A stretch of 64,000 nt of DNA from Sulfuritalea sp. (GCA_016710465.1 JADJVS010000015.1:372001-436000), one strand, 5' to 3'; positions 1 to 9,722 are shown, counted from the first letter of the stretch. A program made the numbers and translations. Notes: generated from the letters alone by a model not told the origin.

Positions 1-555
1 TTCGCCTTCGACTATGCCGTCGCCAATGGCCGCAAAAAGGTCACGGTGGTGCACAAGGCCAATATCATGAAGGCGCTGACCGGCATCTTCCTCGAGACCG
101 CGCAGCAGATGTACAAGGACGAGTACGCCGGCAAGTTCGAGTTCAACGACGTGATCATCGACGCCTGCGCCATGAAGCTGGTGATGAACCCCTGGCAGTT
201 CGACCTGCTGGTGACCACCAACCTGTTCGGCGACATCCTCTCCGACGAGATCTCCGGCCTGGTCGGCGGCCTGGGCATGACCCCGGGCGCCAACATCGGC
301 GAGCACGCGGCCATCTTCGAGGCCGTGCACGGCTCGGCGCCGGACATCGCCGGCAAGGGCATCGCCAATCCGACGGCGCTGCTGCTGGCCTCGGCCATGA
401 TGCTCGACCACGTCAAGCGCACCGACCTCGCCGATCGCCTGCGCCAGACCATCAGCGATGTGCTGAACAAGGACAATGTGCGCACCGGCGACCTCGGCGG
501 CTCGGCCAGCACCGACCAGTACGCCAAGGCACTGGTGGCGCGCCTGCGCGGCTGA
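1..555 (+). CDS. NAD-dependent isocitrate dehydrogenase, C-terminal part
   Basis: The 5' end is cut by the window; about 184 C-terminal residues remain. The enzyme oxidatively decarboxylates isocitrate to 2-oxoglutarate in the cytosolic TCA cycle. The visible signature is the metal- and cofactor-binding stretch TTNLFGDILSDE followed by GLVGGLGMTPGANIG, and then FEAVHGSAPDIAGKG. LeuB (3-isopropylmalate dehydrogenase) has the same fold, but its equivalent segment usually reads S-M-L-T-G-S-L-G-M, so the GLVGGLGM form favours the NAD-type isocitrate dehydrogenase or a homoisocitrate dehydrogenase. The reading frame is open from base 1 and stops at a TGA. Confidence 0.85.
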   Translation, partial: FAFDYAVANGRKKVTVVHKANIMKALTGIFLETAQQMYKDEYAGKFEFNDVIIDACAMKLVMNPWQFDLLVTTNLFGDILSDEISGLVGGLGMTPGANIGEHAAIFEAVHGSAPDIAGKGIANPTALLLASAMMLDHVKRTDLADRLRQTISDVLNKDNVRTGDLGGSASTDQYAKALVARLRG

Positions 556-588
556 ACCATCCGGCGGCCGCGCGCCGCGATGCAGGCC

Positions 589-614
589 TCATTTTGCATC
601 CGGGTGCATAATGA
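589..614. promoter_or_regulatory. Imperfect palindrome just before the diguanylate cyclase start
   Basis: TCATTTTGCA and TGCATAATGA face each other across a short CG-rich loop and end four bases before the ATG at 618. The arms pair except for one T-T mismatch. It could be an operator or a 5' hairpin covering the ribosome-binding region. No function is established. Confidence 0.3.
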
Positions 615-617
615 GAC

Positions 618-2357
618 ATGCGCGCGCCTTCGACACGCCTGTCGATGCTGGGCGGCCTGGCGCGGTTCTGGACCAGGCCAGCGGTGCTTTTTGTCATAGT
701 CGCACTGGGGCTGTTGGGGTCCTTTGGTCTCGACTGGGTGCAGGCCGACGCCGCGATGGGCTCGGTGGCGCGTGAGCGCGGCGCCGCGCTGTTCCGCCTG
801 ATCGAGCTGACGCGCAACTGGAACGCCGGTCATGGCGGCGTGTATGTGCCGGTGACGCCGACGACCCCGCCCAATCCCTGGCTGGAACATCCGCGGCGCG
901 ATCTGCGCACCGACGACGGCCGGGCGCTGACCATGGTCAATCCGGCCTACATGACACGGCAGATTGTCGAGATCGCGCAACAGGCCGAGGGCATCCAGTT
1001 GCACATCACCAGCCTCAAGCCGATCCGTCCGGCGAACGCGCCGGATGCCTGGGAAGCCAGCGCACTGAAGCGCTTCGAGGCCGGCACCGCCGAAGTCATC
1101 GAGCTGATTCCGGGTGAGTCTCCGGTGCATCGCTACATGGCGCCGTTGCGCATTCGCGAGCCTTGCCTGCAATGCCACGCAAAGCAGGGCTATGCACTGG
1201 GGCAGATTCGAGGCGGCATCTCGGTGACCATGCCGGCAAGCCAGTTGCTGGAAATCCGGACTTCCGATCGAATACGTTCCGCGGCGGTGCACCTGCTCAC
1301 CCTGGCCATCGCCGCTGCCTTGCTGCATTTGCTGTTCATGCGCAATCGTAGCCATGTCGCCGTGCTCGAGGCGTTGGCCGCGGATCAGGAACAGGTGATC
1401 CATGATCGCACGCGTGATTTGTCCCTGGCCAACCAGGAACTGGAGAGGCAACTGGCGGACCGCGAACTCGCCGCCGCGGTGTTCGAGAATGCCGGCGAGG
1501 CCATCATCGTTACGGACAAGGCCGGAAACTTTGTCGAGGTCAATCCGGCGTTCACCACCATGACGGGCTATACCGCCGACGATGTGCTGGGGCGGCCGGT
1601 GTCCATTCTCAAGTCGGGGCGGCATCCGCCCGAGTTCTACGCGGCAATGTGGCAGGGGGTAAAGGAGAACAACAGTTGGCAGGGCGAAGTTTGGAACCGG
1701 CGCAAGGATGGCGAAATTTTCGTCGTCCGGCTGTCGATCACGCGGGTGGCGCGCATCGGGCAGGCGGTGCGCTATGTCGCGACGCTGACGGACATCACCC
1801 ACAGCAAGGAACTCGAAGAGGATTTGCGCCACCGCGCCTACCACGATCCCCTGACCGACTTGCCCAATCGCGCGTTATTCACCGACCGGCTGCGCGTCGC
1901 CATACTGCAGGGCGAACGCCATGGGCGCGGCTTTGCCCTGTGCTTCATCGACCTCGACAGCTTCAAGCCGATCAACGACACTCTGGGCCATGCCGCCGGC
2001 GACGAACTTCTGGTGGAAACCGCGCGCCGGCTGCGACTCGGCGTGCGCGCGGCGGATACCGTGGCGCGACTGGGCGGCGACGAGTTTGCCGCGATCCTCA
2101 GCGAAGTCGGATCGCGCCGCGAAGTCGAGGAGGTGGCGGAGCGCATCGTCGCCGATCTGGCGCGCCCATTTATCCTGCAGGCGGGTACGGCCGACATTTC
2201 CTGCAGCATCGGCATCGCCTTGTTTCCCGAGCATGGACAGGACAGCGATAGCTTGCAGCGCAGCGCCGACAAGGCCTTGTATGCCGTAAAGGACAGCACG
2301 CGCAATGCTTACCGCATAGCGCCCGATGGCGCTTCCGAGTCGACGCCTAGCCCCTGA
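618..2357 (+). CDS. Membrane diguanylate cyclase with periplasmic haem-c (DUF3365/Tll0287-like) sensor, PAS and GGDEF
   Basis: A 579-residue predicted inner-membrane signalling protein that would make cyclic di-GMP from two GTP. Order of parts: a first membrane segment around residues 21-40; a periplasmic DUF3365/Tll0287-like domain with the c-type haem site CLQCH at 183-187; a second membrane segment around 222-240; a short coiled linker; a PAS domain at about 285-395; and a GGDEF domain from about 405. The catalytic motif GGDEF is intact at 486-490. RAAD sits five residues before it, where the product-inhibition I-site RxxD belongs. There is no EAL domain. The likely input is redox state, gas or a small ligand at the haem. 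It overlaps the convergent tex gene by 11 bases. The domain reading is direct; the ligand is inference. Confidence 0.87.
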   Translation: MRAPSTRLSMLGGLARFWTRPAVLFVIVALGLLGSFGLDWVQADAAMGSVARERGAALFRLIELTRNWNAGHGGVYVPVTPTTPPNPWLEHPRRDLRTDDGRALTMVNPAYMTRQIVEIAQQAEGIQLHITSLKPIRPANAPDAWEASALKRFEAGTAEVIELIPGESPVHRYMAPLRIREPCLQCHAKQGYALGQIRGGISVTMPASQLLEIRTSDRIRSAAVHLLTLAIAAALLHLLFMRNRSHVAVLEALAADQEQVIHDRTRDLSLANQELERQLADRELAAAVFENAGEAIIVTDKAGNFVEVNPAFTTMTGYTADDVLGRPVSILKSGRHPPEFYAAMWQGVKENNSWQGEVWNRRKDGEIFVVRLSITRVARIGQAVRYVATLTDITHSKELEEDLRHRAYHDPLTDLPNRALFTDRLRVAILQGERHGRGFALCFIDLDSFKPINDTLGHAAGDELLVETARRLRLGVRAADTVARLGGDEFAAILSEVGSRREVEEVAERIVADLARPFILQAGTADISCSIGIALFPEHGQDSDSLQRSADKALYAVKDSTRNAYRIAPDGASESTPSP

Positions 2358-4695
2358 GTTTGGCGAAGGCGGCCGCCATCGCGCCGGCTGGCGGAATCGA
2401 TGGACGATCAGCCGCCGCGCGGCCACGTCGCGCCGGATTCGCCGTGTTACCAGCGCCGACTCTTGCTGCCGCCTTTTTCACCTCGTCCGTCAGCCTCATG
2501 GTCAGCGCGATGCGCTTGCGTGGCACGTCAACTTCCAGCACCTTGACCCTGACCACGTCGCCGGCCTTGACCACCTGGTGCGGGTCGCGCACGAAGCGCT
2601 CCGACAGGGCCGAGATGTGCACCAGCCCGTCCTGATGCACGCCGATGTCGACGAAGGCGCCGAAGTTGGTGACGTTGGTCACCACCCCTTCGAGCTGCAT
2701 GCCGGGTTCGAGATCCTTGAGGTCCTCCACGCCGTCACGGAATGACGCCGTCTTGAACTCGGGGCGCGGGTCGCGGCCGGGTTTTTCCAGTTCCTGCAGG
2801 ATGTCCTGCACTGTCGGCAGGCCGAAGCGCTCGTTGGTGTATTTGCGCGGGTCGAGACTGCGCAGGCGTTTCAGGTCGCCGATCAGATCGCCGATTTTGT
2901 CACCCCGGCCGGCCTTGATGTCGCCGAGGATGCGCTCGACCACCGGGTAGGCCTCGGGGTGCACCGCCGAGGCGTCGAGCGGGTTCTCGCCCTTGGCAAT
3001 GCGCAGGAAGCCGGCGGCCTGTTCGAAGGCCTTGTCGCCCAGGCGCGGCACGTCCTTGAGCTGGGCGCGCGAAGCGAAGGCGCCGTGCGTGTCGCGCCAG
3101 GCGACGATGTTGGCGGCCAGCGTCGTGTTGAGGCCGGCGATGCGCTTGAGCAGCGCGGCGCTGGCGGTATTGACGTCCACGCCGACCGAATTGACGCAAT
3201 CCTCGATCACCGCATCCAGTGCCCGCGCCAGACGCGACTGGTTGAGGTCGTGCTGGTACTGGCCGACGCCGATCGCCTTGGGCTCGATCTTCACCAGTTC
3301 GGCCAGCGGATCCTGCAAGCGGCGTGCGATGGAGACCGCGCCGCGCAAGGACACGTCGAGGTCCGGAAACTCCTGCGCAGCAAGTTCGGAGGCTGAATAC
3401 ACCGAGGCGCCGGCTTCCGAAACCGTGATCTTGCGCAGCTTCAGCTCCGGGTGGCGGCTCATCAACTCGCCGGCCAGCTTGTCGGTCTCGCGGCTGGCCG
3501 TGCCATTGCCGATGGCGATCAGCCCGGCGCCGTATTTCTGTGCCAGGTGGCGCAGGGCGGCGAGCGAGCCTTCCCAGTCACGGCGCGGCTCGTGCGGATA
3601 GAGCGTGGCGGTATCCACCAGCTTGCCGGTGGCATCGACCACCGCCACCTTTACGCCGGTGCGGATGCCGGGGTCGAGGCCGATCACCGTGTGCGGCCCG
3701 GCGGGTGCCGCCAGCAGCAGGTCGCGCAGGTTGCGGGCGAAGACGCGGATCGCCTCTTCCTCGGCGCGCTCGCGCAACTGGTTCATGAGCTCGGTTTCGA
3801 GGTGCAGCGAAAGCTTAACCATCCAGGCCCAGCGCGCGGTTTCCAGCAGCCATTTGTCCGCCGCGCGGCCCTGGTCGCGGATGCCGCAGTGCGCCGCCAC
3901 CATGGCTACGCAGGGCGAGGCCTCGGGCGGATCGCGCAGCTCGGGTTCGGTCTTCAGCGCCAGGCGCAGGATGTCCTCGTTGCGCCCGCGCAGCAGGGCC
4001 AGTGCGCGGTGCGAGGGGATGGTCGCCACGGCTTCGCGGAAGTCGAACCAGTCGCGGAACTTGGCGCCCTCGGTTTCCTTGCCGGCGACCACGGTCGAGG
4101 CGAGCAGGGCGTGCTCGCCCAGATAGGTGCGCAGCTTGGCCAGCAGCGCCGCGTCTTCGCTGAAGCGTTCCATGAGGATCTGGCGCGCACCGTCCAGTGC
4201 CGCCTTGATGTCGGGCACGTGCTTCTCGGGCGGCTCGGTCTGCGTGTTGATGTACTTTGCCGCCTCGGCTTCCGGGTTAAGCGTCGGGTCGGCGTAGAGT
4301 GCGTCGGCCAGCGGTTTCAGCCCCGCCTCGCGGGCGATCTGGGCCTTGGTTCGGCGCTTCTGCTTGTAGGGCAGGTAGAGGTCTTCGAGCCCCTGCTTAT
4401 TGTCGGCAGCGATGATCGCGGCTGCGAGTTCCGGCGTCAGCTTGCCCTGTTCTGTGATCGACGACAGTATTGCAGCGCGACGGTCTTCCAGCTCGCGCAG
4501 GTAGCCCAGGCGATTTTCGAGATTGCGCAGTTGCGTGTCGTCGAGGTTGTCCGTGGCCTCCTTGCGGTAGCGCGCGATGAAGGGCACCGTGGCGCCCTCG
4601 TCGAGCAGTTGCACGGCGGCAGCCACCTGTTGCGGTCGAACGGAAAGTTCTTCGGCGATGCGTTGCGCAATGCGTTTCTGGAGTTCGGCGGTCAT
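2347..4695 (-). CDS. tex: Transcription accessory protein Tex
   Basis: A 782-residue cytosolic nucleic-acid-binding protein of normal Tex length. Visible parts: a helical N-terminal Tex domain; a YqgF-like RNase H fold starting near VIGLDPGIRTG (about 330); tandem helix-hairpin-helix motifs around YQHDLNQSRLA to LKDVPRLGDKAF; and a C-terminal S1 RNA-binding domain at roughly 665-735 (GVVTNVTNFGAFVDIG). The last 47 residues are a low-complexity tail. Residues 746-751 of that tail (VGAGNT) are encoded by a copy of the dispersed motif described below. Tex is known as a general transcription and ribosome-associated factor. It is convergent with the diguanylate cyclase gene, overlapping it by 11 bases. 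Confidence 0.95.
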   Translation of the reverse strand: MTAELQKRIAQRIAEELSVRPQQVAAAVQLLDEGATVPFIARYRKEATDNLDDTQLRNLENRLGYLRELEDRRAAILSSITEQGKLTPELAAAIIAADNKQGLEDLYLPYKQKRRTKAQIAREAGLKPLADALYADPTLNPEAEAAKYINTQTEPPEKHVPDIKAALDGARQILMERFSEDAALLAKLRTYLGEHALLASTVVAGKETEGAKFRDWFDFREAVATIPSHRALALLRGRNEDILRLALKTEPELRDPPEASPCVAMVAAHCGIRDQGRAADKWLLETARWAWMVKLSLHLETELMNQLRERAEEEAIRVFARNLRDLLLAAPAGPHTVIGLDPGIRTGVKVAVVDATGKLVDTATLYPHEPRRDWEGSLAALRHLAQKYGAGLIAIGNGTASRETDKLAGELMSRHPELKLRKITVSEAGASVYSASELAAQEFPDLDVSLRGAVSIARRLQDPLAELVKIEPKAIGVGQYQHDLNQSRLARALDAVIEDCVNSVGVDVNTASAALLKRIAGLNTTLAANIVAWRDTHGAFASRAQLKDVPRLGDKAFEQAAGFLRIAKGENPLDASAVHPEAYPVVERILGDIKAGRGDKIGDLIGDLKRLRSLDPRKYTNERFGLPTVQDILQELEKPGRDPRPEFKTASFRDGVEDLKDLEPGMQLEGVVTNVTNFGAFVDIGVHQDGLVHISALSERFVRDPHQVVKAGDVVRVKVLEVDVPRKRIALTMRLTDEVKKAAARVGAGNTANPARRGRAAADRPSIPPAGAMAAAFAKLRG
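2441..2464 (-). repeat. Dispersed GAGTCGGCGC motif, copy 1 (inside tex 3' end)
   Basis: The exact 12-base core AAGAGTCGGCGC on the minus strand, then TGGTAACACGGC: 22 of 24 bases match the consensus. It lies in the part of tex that codes for the variable C-terminal tail, read as RVGAGNTA. Confidence 0.85.
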
Positions 4696-4765
4696 GGGCG
4701 GCGAAAAGCGGAAGGGGCGCGCACCATAGCGGCAGGCGTCGGGCTTGGCAAGACTTGACAGGCGC

Positions 4766-5629
4766 CTAGTTCAGCGTCCGCGCCAGCGCGATGCGGAATT
4801 CCCTTACCAGGTCATCAAACTGCGCATCCCCGCCGAGTAGGGTGAACAAATCGAGCATGGCCTTGCGCGCCGCTTCATCCTGCCATTTGCGGTCGCGGCG
4901 GACGATGGCCAGCAGGTGTTCCAGCGCCGGGCGGTAGTCGCCGGACAAGGCCAGGGCATTCGCCAGTTGCAGGCGGGCGTCGGGGTCGTCGCCGTTGGCG
5001 GCGATGCGCGCTTGCAGCGCCGCGGCATCCGCGCCGCCGCCGGCGGCAACCAGCTTCAGTCGCGCCTGCAGCGCCTTATGGCGCGAGGCGTCGCGGGCCT
5101 TGTGTTCCAGCGCGTCGAGCAGGGCGCGCGCGGCATCGAGCTGGCCGGCGTCGATCCGGATTTCCGCCATGTCGAGTTGCACGGTTTCGTTGGCGGGATC
5201 GGCCTGGCTGGCGTCGTCGAGCAGCGACAGGGCCAGTTCGATTTCGCCGCTGGCGCGGGCTTCCTGGGCGGCGACGCGCAGCGGCTCGGCGGGCGAGGGC
5301 AGCAGCTTGTCGATGAAGGCGCGTACCTGGGCTTCGGGCAGGGCGCCGGTGAACTCGTCGACCAGGTGGCCGCCGACGAAGGCCTTGACGTTGGGAATGC
5401 CGCGCACGCCGCAACGGCCGGCGAGTTCCTGGTTCTGGTCGGAATTGACCTTGGCCAGCAGGAAGCGCCCGCCGTATTCGGCGGCGAGCTTTTCCAGCAC
5501 CGGCTTGAGCTGGCGGCAGGGGGCGCACCACTCGGCCCAGAAATCCACCAGCACCGGCACGTGCTGCGAGGCGGCGACGACTTTTTCCTGGAATTCCGCG
5601 GTGCTGACATCGAAGGCATGGGGGCTCAT
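4766..5629 (-). CDS. cnoX: CnoX/YbbN-type thioredoxin with TPR tail
   Basis: The ATG at 5629 (MSPHAFDV) is preferred over a longer open frame because the thioredoxin domain begins here and AGGA lies about nine bases upstream. The 287-residue protein has an N-terminal thioredoxin fold with an intact WCAPC active site (Cys35, Cys38) and the cis-proline segment GIPNVKAF. From about residue 115 to the end it has a helical TPR-like region. E. coli YbbN/CnoX has lost the active cysteines; this one keeps them, so it could combine reductase and holdase activity with transfer of substrates to GroEL. It is divergent from purL. The family is clear; the client range is inference. Confidence 0.85.
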   Translation of the reverse strand: MSPHAFDVSTAEFQEKVVAASQHVPVLVDFWAEWCAPCRQLKPVLEKLAAEYGGRFLLAKVNSDQNQELAGRCGVRGIPNVKAFVGGHLVDEFTGALPEAQVRAFIDKLLPSPAEPLRVAAQEARASGEIELALSLLDDASQADPANETVQLDMAEIRIDAGQLDAARALLDALEHKARDASRHKALQARLKLVAAGGGADAAALQARIAANGDDPDARLQLANALALSGDYRPALEHLLAIVRRDRKWQDEAARKAMLDLFTLLGGDAQFDDLVREFRIALARTLN

Positions 5630-5734
5630 GGGCGTGTTCCTGACAGTGCAAAGTGGGTACGAGGCGCGCAGTGTCTCAGGCTTGGCGCCGCCTGGCAAAT
5701 CGCGGCCGCCGCCGGGCGTGGCGGGCGGCGACGG

Positions 5735-5740
5735 TATAAT
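5735..5740 (+). promoter_or_regulatory. Probable sigma-70 -10 box of purL
   Basis: A perfect TATAAT lies 51 bases before the purL ATG, in the gap between cnoX and purL. No good -35 is visible 16-18 bases upstream in the GC-rich flank. The expected transcript start is about 5747. Confidence 0.55.
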
Positions 5741-5790
5741 TCGGCCTTCGCACGCGCCGCCTTTCCAGTTTTCTTTCCGGTTGATTGATC

Positions 5791-8700
5791 ATGGCTGAAT
5801 TCCTTGCCCTGCGCGGTGCCGCCGCGTTTTCCGCGTCGCGTCTGGCGCGCCTGCAAAAGTCTGTCGGCGAGCAGTTCGCCGGGGTTACGCTGGCCGCCGA
5901 ACATTGGTATTTCGTCGAGCTGGAACGCGCGCTGTCGGCCGATGAGCAATCGCGGCTGGGCGATCTGTTGGGCATTCCCTCGCCGCTGCCCGCCGCGCCC
6001 GCCGGCAGCCTGCTGCTGGTGACGCCGCGCCTGGGCACGATCTCGCCCTGGAGCTCCAAGGCCACGGACATCGCCCGGAACTGCGGTTTTGCGGCGGTGA
6101 AGCGCATCGAGCGCGGCACCGCTTACCACCTCGCGGGCAAAGGCCAGGAGTCGGCGCTGGCGACACGGCGAATTTCCACCCTGTTGCATGACCGCATGAC
6201 CGAATCCGTGCTCGATTCCATCGACGCCGCGCGCGAACTCTTCCACCACGTCGCGCCGCAGCCGCTGACCACGGTCGACATCCTAGGCGGCGGCAAGGCG
6301 GCGCTGGTGGCGGCGAATACCGGGCTGGGCCTCGCCCTGTCCGACGACGAGATCGATTACCTGGTCGAGAACTTCGGCAAGCTCGGGCGCAACCCGACCG
6401 ACGTCGAACTCATGATGTTCGCCCAGGCCAATTCCGAACACTGCCGGCACAAGATCTTCAACGCCTCGTGGACCGTCGATGGTGTCGACCAGCCGCTGTC
6501 CCTGTTCGGCATGATCCGCGAGACGCACAAGGCCCACCCGGAGGGCACGGTGGTGGCTTATTCCGACAATGCCGCAGTGATCGAGGGGGCGCAGATCCAA
6601 CGTTTCTACCCCCGTGCCGACGGCAGCTACCAGTACCGCGAGCAACTGACCCACATCCTGGCCAAGGTCGAGACCCACAACCACCCGACGGCGATCTCGC
6701 CCTTTCCCGGCGCCGCCACCGGCTCGGGCGGCGAAATCCGCGACGAGGGTGCCACCGGGCGCGGCTCCAAGCCCAAGGCCGGTCTCTGCGGCTTCTCGGT
6801 GTCCGACCTGAAGATTCCCGGCTGGGTGCAGCCTTGGGAGTCCGACTATGGCAAGCCGGAGCGCATCGCTTCGGCGCTCGACATCATGATCGAAGGTCCG
6901 ATCGGCGCCGCCGCCTTCAACAACGAATTCGGCCGGCCCAACCTCGCCGGCTACTTCCGTACCTACGAGCAGGAATTCAACGGCGAGATGCGCGGCTACC
7001 ACAAGCCGATCATGATCGCCGGCGGTATGGGCAACATCGCCGCCGAAGATGCCTTCAAGATCGAATTCACGCCTGGCACCCTGCTGATCCTGCTCGGCGG
7101 CCCCGGCATGCTGATCGGGTTGGGCGGCGGCGCCGCCTCGTCGATGGCCACCGGCACCAACACCGCTGACCTCGATTTTGCTTCGGTGCAGCGCGGCAAC
7201 CCGGAGATCCAGCGCCGCGCCCAGGAAGTCATCGACCGCTGTTGGCAGATGGGGGAGAAGAATCCCATCCTGGCGATCCACGACGTCGGCGCCGGCGGCA
7301 TTTCCAATGCCATGCCGGAACTGGCCCACGGCGCCGGCTGCGGCGCGGCCTTCGACTTGCGCGCCGTGCCCTCCGAAGAACCGGGCATGTCGCCGCGCGA
7401 GATCTGGTGCAACGAGGCCCAGGAGCGCTACGTGCTGGCCATCGCCCCCGAGCGCCTGGACGAGTTCCGCGCCCTGTGCGAGCGCGAGCGCTGCCCCTTT
7501 GCCGTGATCGGGACCGCCACCGGCGATGGCGAATTGACGGTGAAGGACGATCACTTCGGCAACCAGCCCGTCGACATGTCAATGGATGTCCTGCTCGGCA
7601 AGCCGCCGCGCGTGCATCGCGATGCGCAGCGCAAGCCGGTGACGGCGACGGCGCTGGATGTCTCGTCGCTCGACATCCAGGACGCCGCCTGGCGCGTGCT
7701 GCGCCTGCCGGCGGTGGCTTCGAAGAACTTCCTCATCACCATCGGCGACCGCAGCGTCGGCGGCTTCACCGCGCGCGACCAGATGGTCGGCTCCTGGCAG
7801 GTGCCGGTGGCCGATGTGGCGGTGACCACGCTGGGCTATGACACTTTCCTCGGCGAGGCCTTCGCCATGGGCGAGCGCACGCCGCTGGCCCTGCTCGACG
7901 CGCCGGCCTCGGGCCGCATGGCGGTGGGCGAGGCGCTGACCAACCTTGCCGCTGCCGATGTCGGCGACATCCGCAAAATCAAGCTCTCGGCCAACTGGAT
8001 GGCCGCCGCCGGCCATGGCGCGGAGGATGCGGCGCTGTTCGACACGGTCAAGGCGGTCGGCATCGACTTCTGCCCTCAGTTGGGCGTGGCGATCCCTGTG
8101 GGCAAGGATTCGCTGTCGATGCGCACCAAGTGGGAGGATGGCGCGACGCAGAAGCAGGTCACCGCGCCGCTGTCACTGATCATTACCGCCTTCGCCGCAG
8201 TGGACGACGTGCGCCGCACGCTGACGCCGCAACTGCGGCCGGATGCCGAAGTCGGCGAGACCGAGCTGCTGCTGATCGACCTCGGCCAGGGCCGCAATCG
8301 CCTCGGCGGCTCGGCGCTGGCGCAAGTGTATGGGGTCAGTGGCGACCTCGCGCCCGACGTCGAACCGGCCCCGCTCAAGGCCTTCTTCGGCGCGATCCAG
8401 GCGCTCAACCGCGCCGGGAAGATACTTGCCTACCATGACCGTTCCGACGGCGGCCTGTTCGCCACGGTTTGCGAGATGAGCTTCTGCTCGCACGTCGGCG
8501 TCTCGCTCAACATGGACGGACTCTGCTACGACCCGCTGATGAACGATGTCGATGGCAGCGAGCGTTTCCCGCAGATCGCCGGGCGCCTGCGGGAACGCAT
8601 GATGGCGGCCCTGTTCACCGAGGAACTCGGCGCCGTGATCCAGATCCGTCGCGAGGAGCGCAGCGCCGTGATGCAGGTGCTGCGTGATGCCGGCCTGGGT

Positions 8701-9714
8701 GCCTGCACCCACGCCATCGGTGGCACTAACACGGCCGACGAAGTGCGCGTCTGGCGCAACGCCAAGCCGGTGTTCACGGCCAGGCGCAGCGAGCTGCAGC
8801 AGGCCTGGAGCGAAGTCAGCTTCCAGATCGCCAGCCTGCGCGACGACCCCGCCTGCGCCCGCGAGGAATTCGATGCGCTGGCCGATGCCGGCAACCCGGG
8901 ACTCTCGGTCGTCACCACGTTCAGCGCCGCGCCTTTCGTTGCCACCGGTGCCCGGCCGAAAATTGCAATTCTTCGCGAGCAGGGTGTCAATGGACATGTG
9001 GAAATGGCCGCCGCCTTTGAGCGCGCCGGCTTCGCCCCCTACGACGTGCACATGTCCGACCTGCAGGCCGGGCGTGTGCATCTGGCCGACTTCAAAGGCT
9101 TTGCCGCCTGCGGTGGCTTCTCCTACGGCGACGTGCTCGGCGCCGGCCAGGGCTGGGCCAAGTCGGTGCTGTTCCACGAACGCCTGCGCGACGAATTCAC
9201 CGCCTTCTTCCAGCGCGGCGACAGCTTCGCGCTGGGCGTGTGCAACGGCTGCCAGATGATGGCCCACTTCGCCCCCATCATCCCCGGCGCCGGGGATTGG
9301 CCCACGTTCCAGCGCAACCGCAGCGAGCAGTTCGAGGCGCGGGTGGTGATGGTGGAGATCCCCGAGTCGCCATCGATCTTCCTCGCCGGCATGGGCGGCT
9401 CGAAGCTGCCGGTGGTGGTGAGCCACGGCGAGGGTCGCGCCGAGTTTGCCGCCGGGGCGATGCAGGACAAGACGCTGGTGGCCTTGCGCTACATCGACAA
9501 CCGCGGCGCGGTGGCGACGAGCTACCCCTTCAACCCCAACGGCTCGCCTGCGGGCCTGGCCGGCGTCACCACGACGGATGGCCGCTTCACCATCATGATG
9601 CCGCACCCCGAGCGCACCTTCCGCACGGTGCAGATGTCATGGCATCCGGATGCCCTGGGCGACGATTCTCCCTGGCTGGAGATGTTCCGCAACGCGCGGC
9701 GCTGGCTGGGCTGA
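5791..9714 (+). CDS. purL: Phosphoribosylformylglycinamidine synthase (FGAM synthase), large single-chain form
   Basis: A 1307-residue cytosolic enzyme of purine synthesis: FGAR + glutamine + ATP to FGAM. The ATG at 5791 is chosen over a TTG six bases earlier. Order: a PurS-like N-terminal domain, a linker, two AIR-synthase-like ATP-binding halves (motifs include ANSEHCRHK and HDVGAGGISNAM), and a C-terminal glutamine amidotransferase. The amidotransferase nucleophile is Cys1151 in GVCNGCQMM and the His/Glu pair is in HPERTF (His1272, Glu1274). The length matches proteobacterial single-chain PurL. A near-consensus copy of the dispersed motif lies in the N-terminal region, read as ESALATRR. 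The gene is followed by another motif copy and a strong terminator. Confidence 0.98.
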   Translation: MAEFLALRGAAAFSASRLARLQKSVGEQFAGVTLAAEHWYFVELERALSADEQSRLGDLLGIPSPLPAAPAGSLLLVTPRLGTISPWSSKATDIARNCGFAAVKRIERGTAYHLAGKGQESALATRRISTLLHDRMTESVLDSIDAARELFHHVAPQPLTTVDILGGGKAALVAANTGLGLALSDDEIDYLVENFGKLGRNPTDVELMMFAQANSEHCRHKIFNASWTVDGVDQPLSLFGMIRETHKAHPEGTVVAYSDNAAVIEGAQIQRFYPRADGSYQYREQLTHILAKVETHNHPTAISPFPGAATGSGGEIRDEGATGRGSKPKAGLCGFSVSDLKIPGWVQPWESDYGKPERIASALDIMIEGPIGAAAFNNEFGRPNLAGYFRTYEQEFNGEMRGYHKPIMIAGGMGNIAAEDAFKIEFTPGTLLILLGGPGMLIGLGGGAASSMATGTNTADLDFASVQRGNPEIQRRAQEVIDRCWQMGEKNPILAIHDVGAGGISNAMPELAHGAGCGAAFDLRAVPSEEPGMSPREIWCNEAQERYVLAIAPERLDEFRALCERERCPFAVIGTATGDGELTVKDDHFGNQPVDMSMDVLLGKPPRVHRDAQRKPVTATALDVSSLDIQDAAWRVLRLPAVASKNFLITIGDRSVGGFTARDQMVGSWQVPVADVAVTTLGYDTFLGEAFAMGERTPLALLDAPASGRMAVGEALTNLAAADVGDIRKIKLSANWMAAAGHGAEDAALFDTVKAVGIDFCPQLGVAIPVGKDSLSMRTKWEDGATQKQVTAPLSLIITAFAAVDDVRRTLTPQLRPDAEVGETELLLIDLGQGRNRLGGSALAQVYGVSGDLAPDVEPAPLKAFFGAIQALNRAGKILAYHDRSDGGLFATVCEMSFCSHVGVSLNMDGLCYDPLMNDVDGSERFPQIAGRLRERMMAALFTEELGAVIQIRREERSAVMQVLRDAGLGACTHAIGGTNTADEVRVWRNAKPVFTARRSELQQAWSEVSFQIASLRDDPACAREEFDALADAGNPGLSVVTTFSAAPFVATGARPKIAILREQGVNGHVEMAAAFERAGFAPYDVHMSDLQAGRVHLADFKGFAACGGFSYGDVLGAGQGWAKSVLFHERLRDEFTAFFQRGDSFALGVCNGCQMMAHFAPIIPGAGDWPTFQRNRSEQFEARVVMVEIPESPSIFLAGMGGSKLPVVVSHGEGRAEFAAGAMQDKTLVALRYIDNRGAVATSYPFNPNGSPAGLAGVTTTDGRFTIMMPHPERTFRTVQMSWHPDALGDDSPWLEMFRNARRWLG
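6147..6170 (+). repeat. Dispersed motif, copy 2 (inside purL)
   Basis: GGAGTCGGCGC followed by TGGCGACACGGCG: it differs from the consensus only in the first bases. It is read in a different codon frame (ESALATR) from the tex, recO and moeA copies. Confidence 0.75.
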
Positions 9715-9722
9715 AGGACATC

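Noticed and set aside
3451..4758. Long open frame on the plus strand opposite tex
   Set aside because: It is antisense to a well-supported tex gene, has biased low-complexity composition and no family features; it is a by-product of high GC.
7275..7300. GTCGGCGCCGGCG in purL as another motif copy
   Set aside because: It encodes DVGAGG, a conserved AIR-synthase-family motif (HDVGAGGISN), so protein constraint explains it.
8173..9606. Long open frame on the minus strand opposite purL
   Set aside because: It is antisense to the conserved amidotransferase end of PurL and has no recognisable domain.
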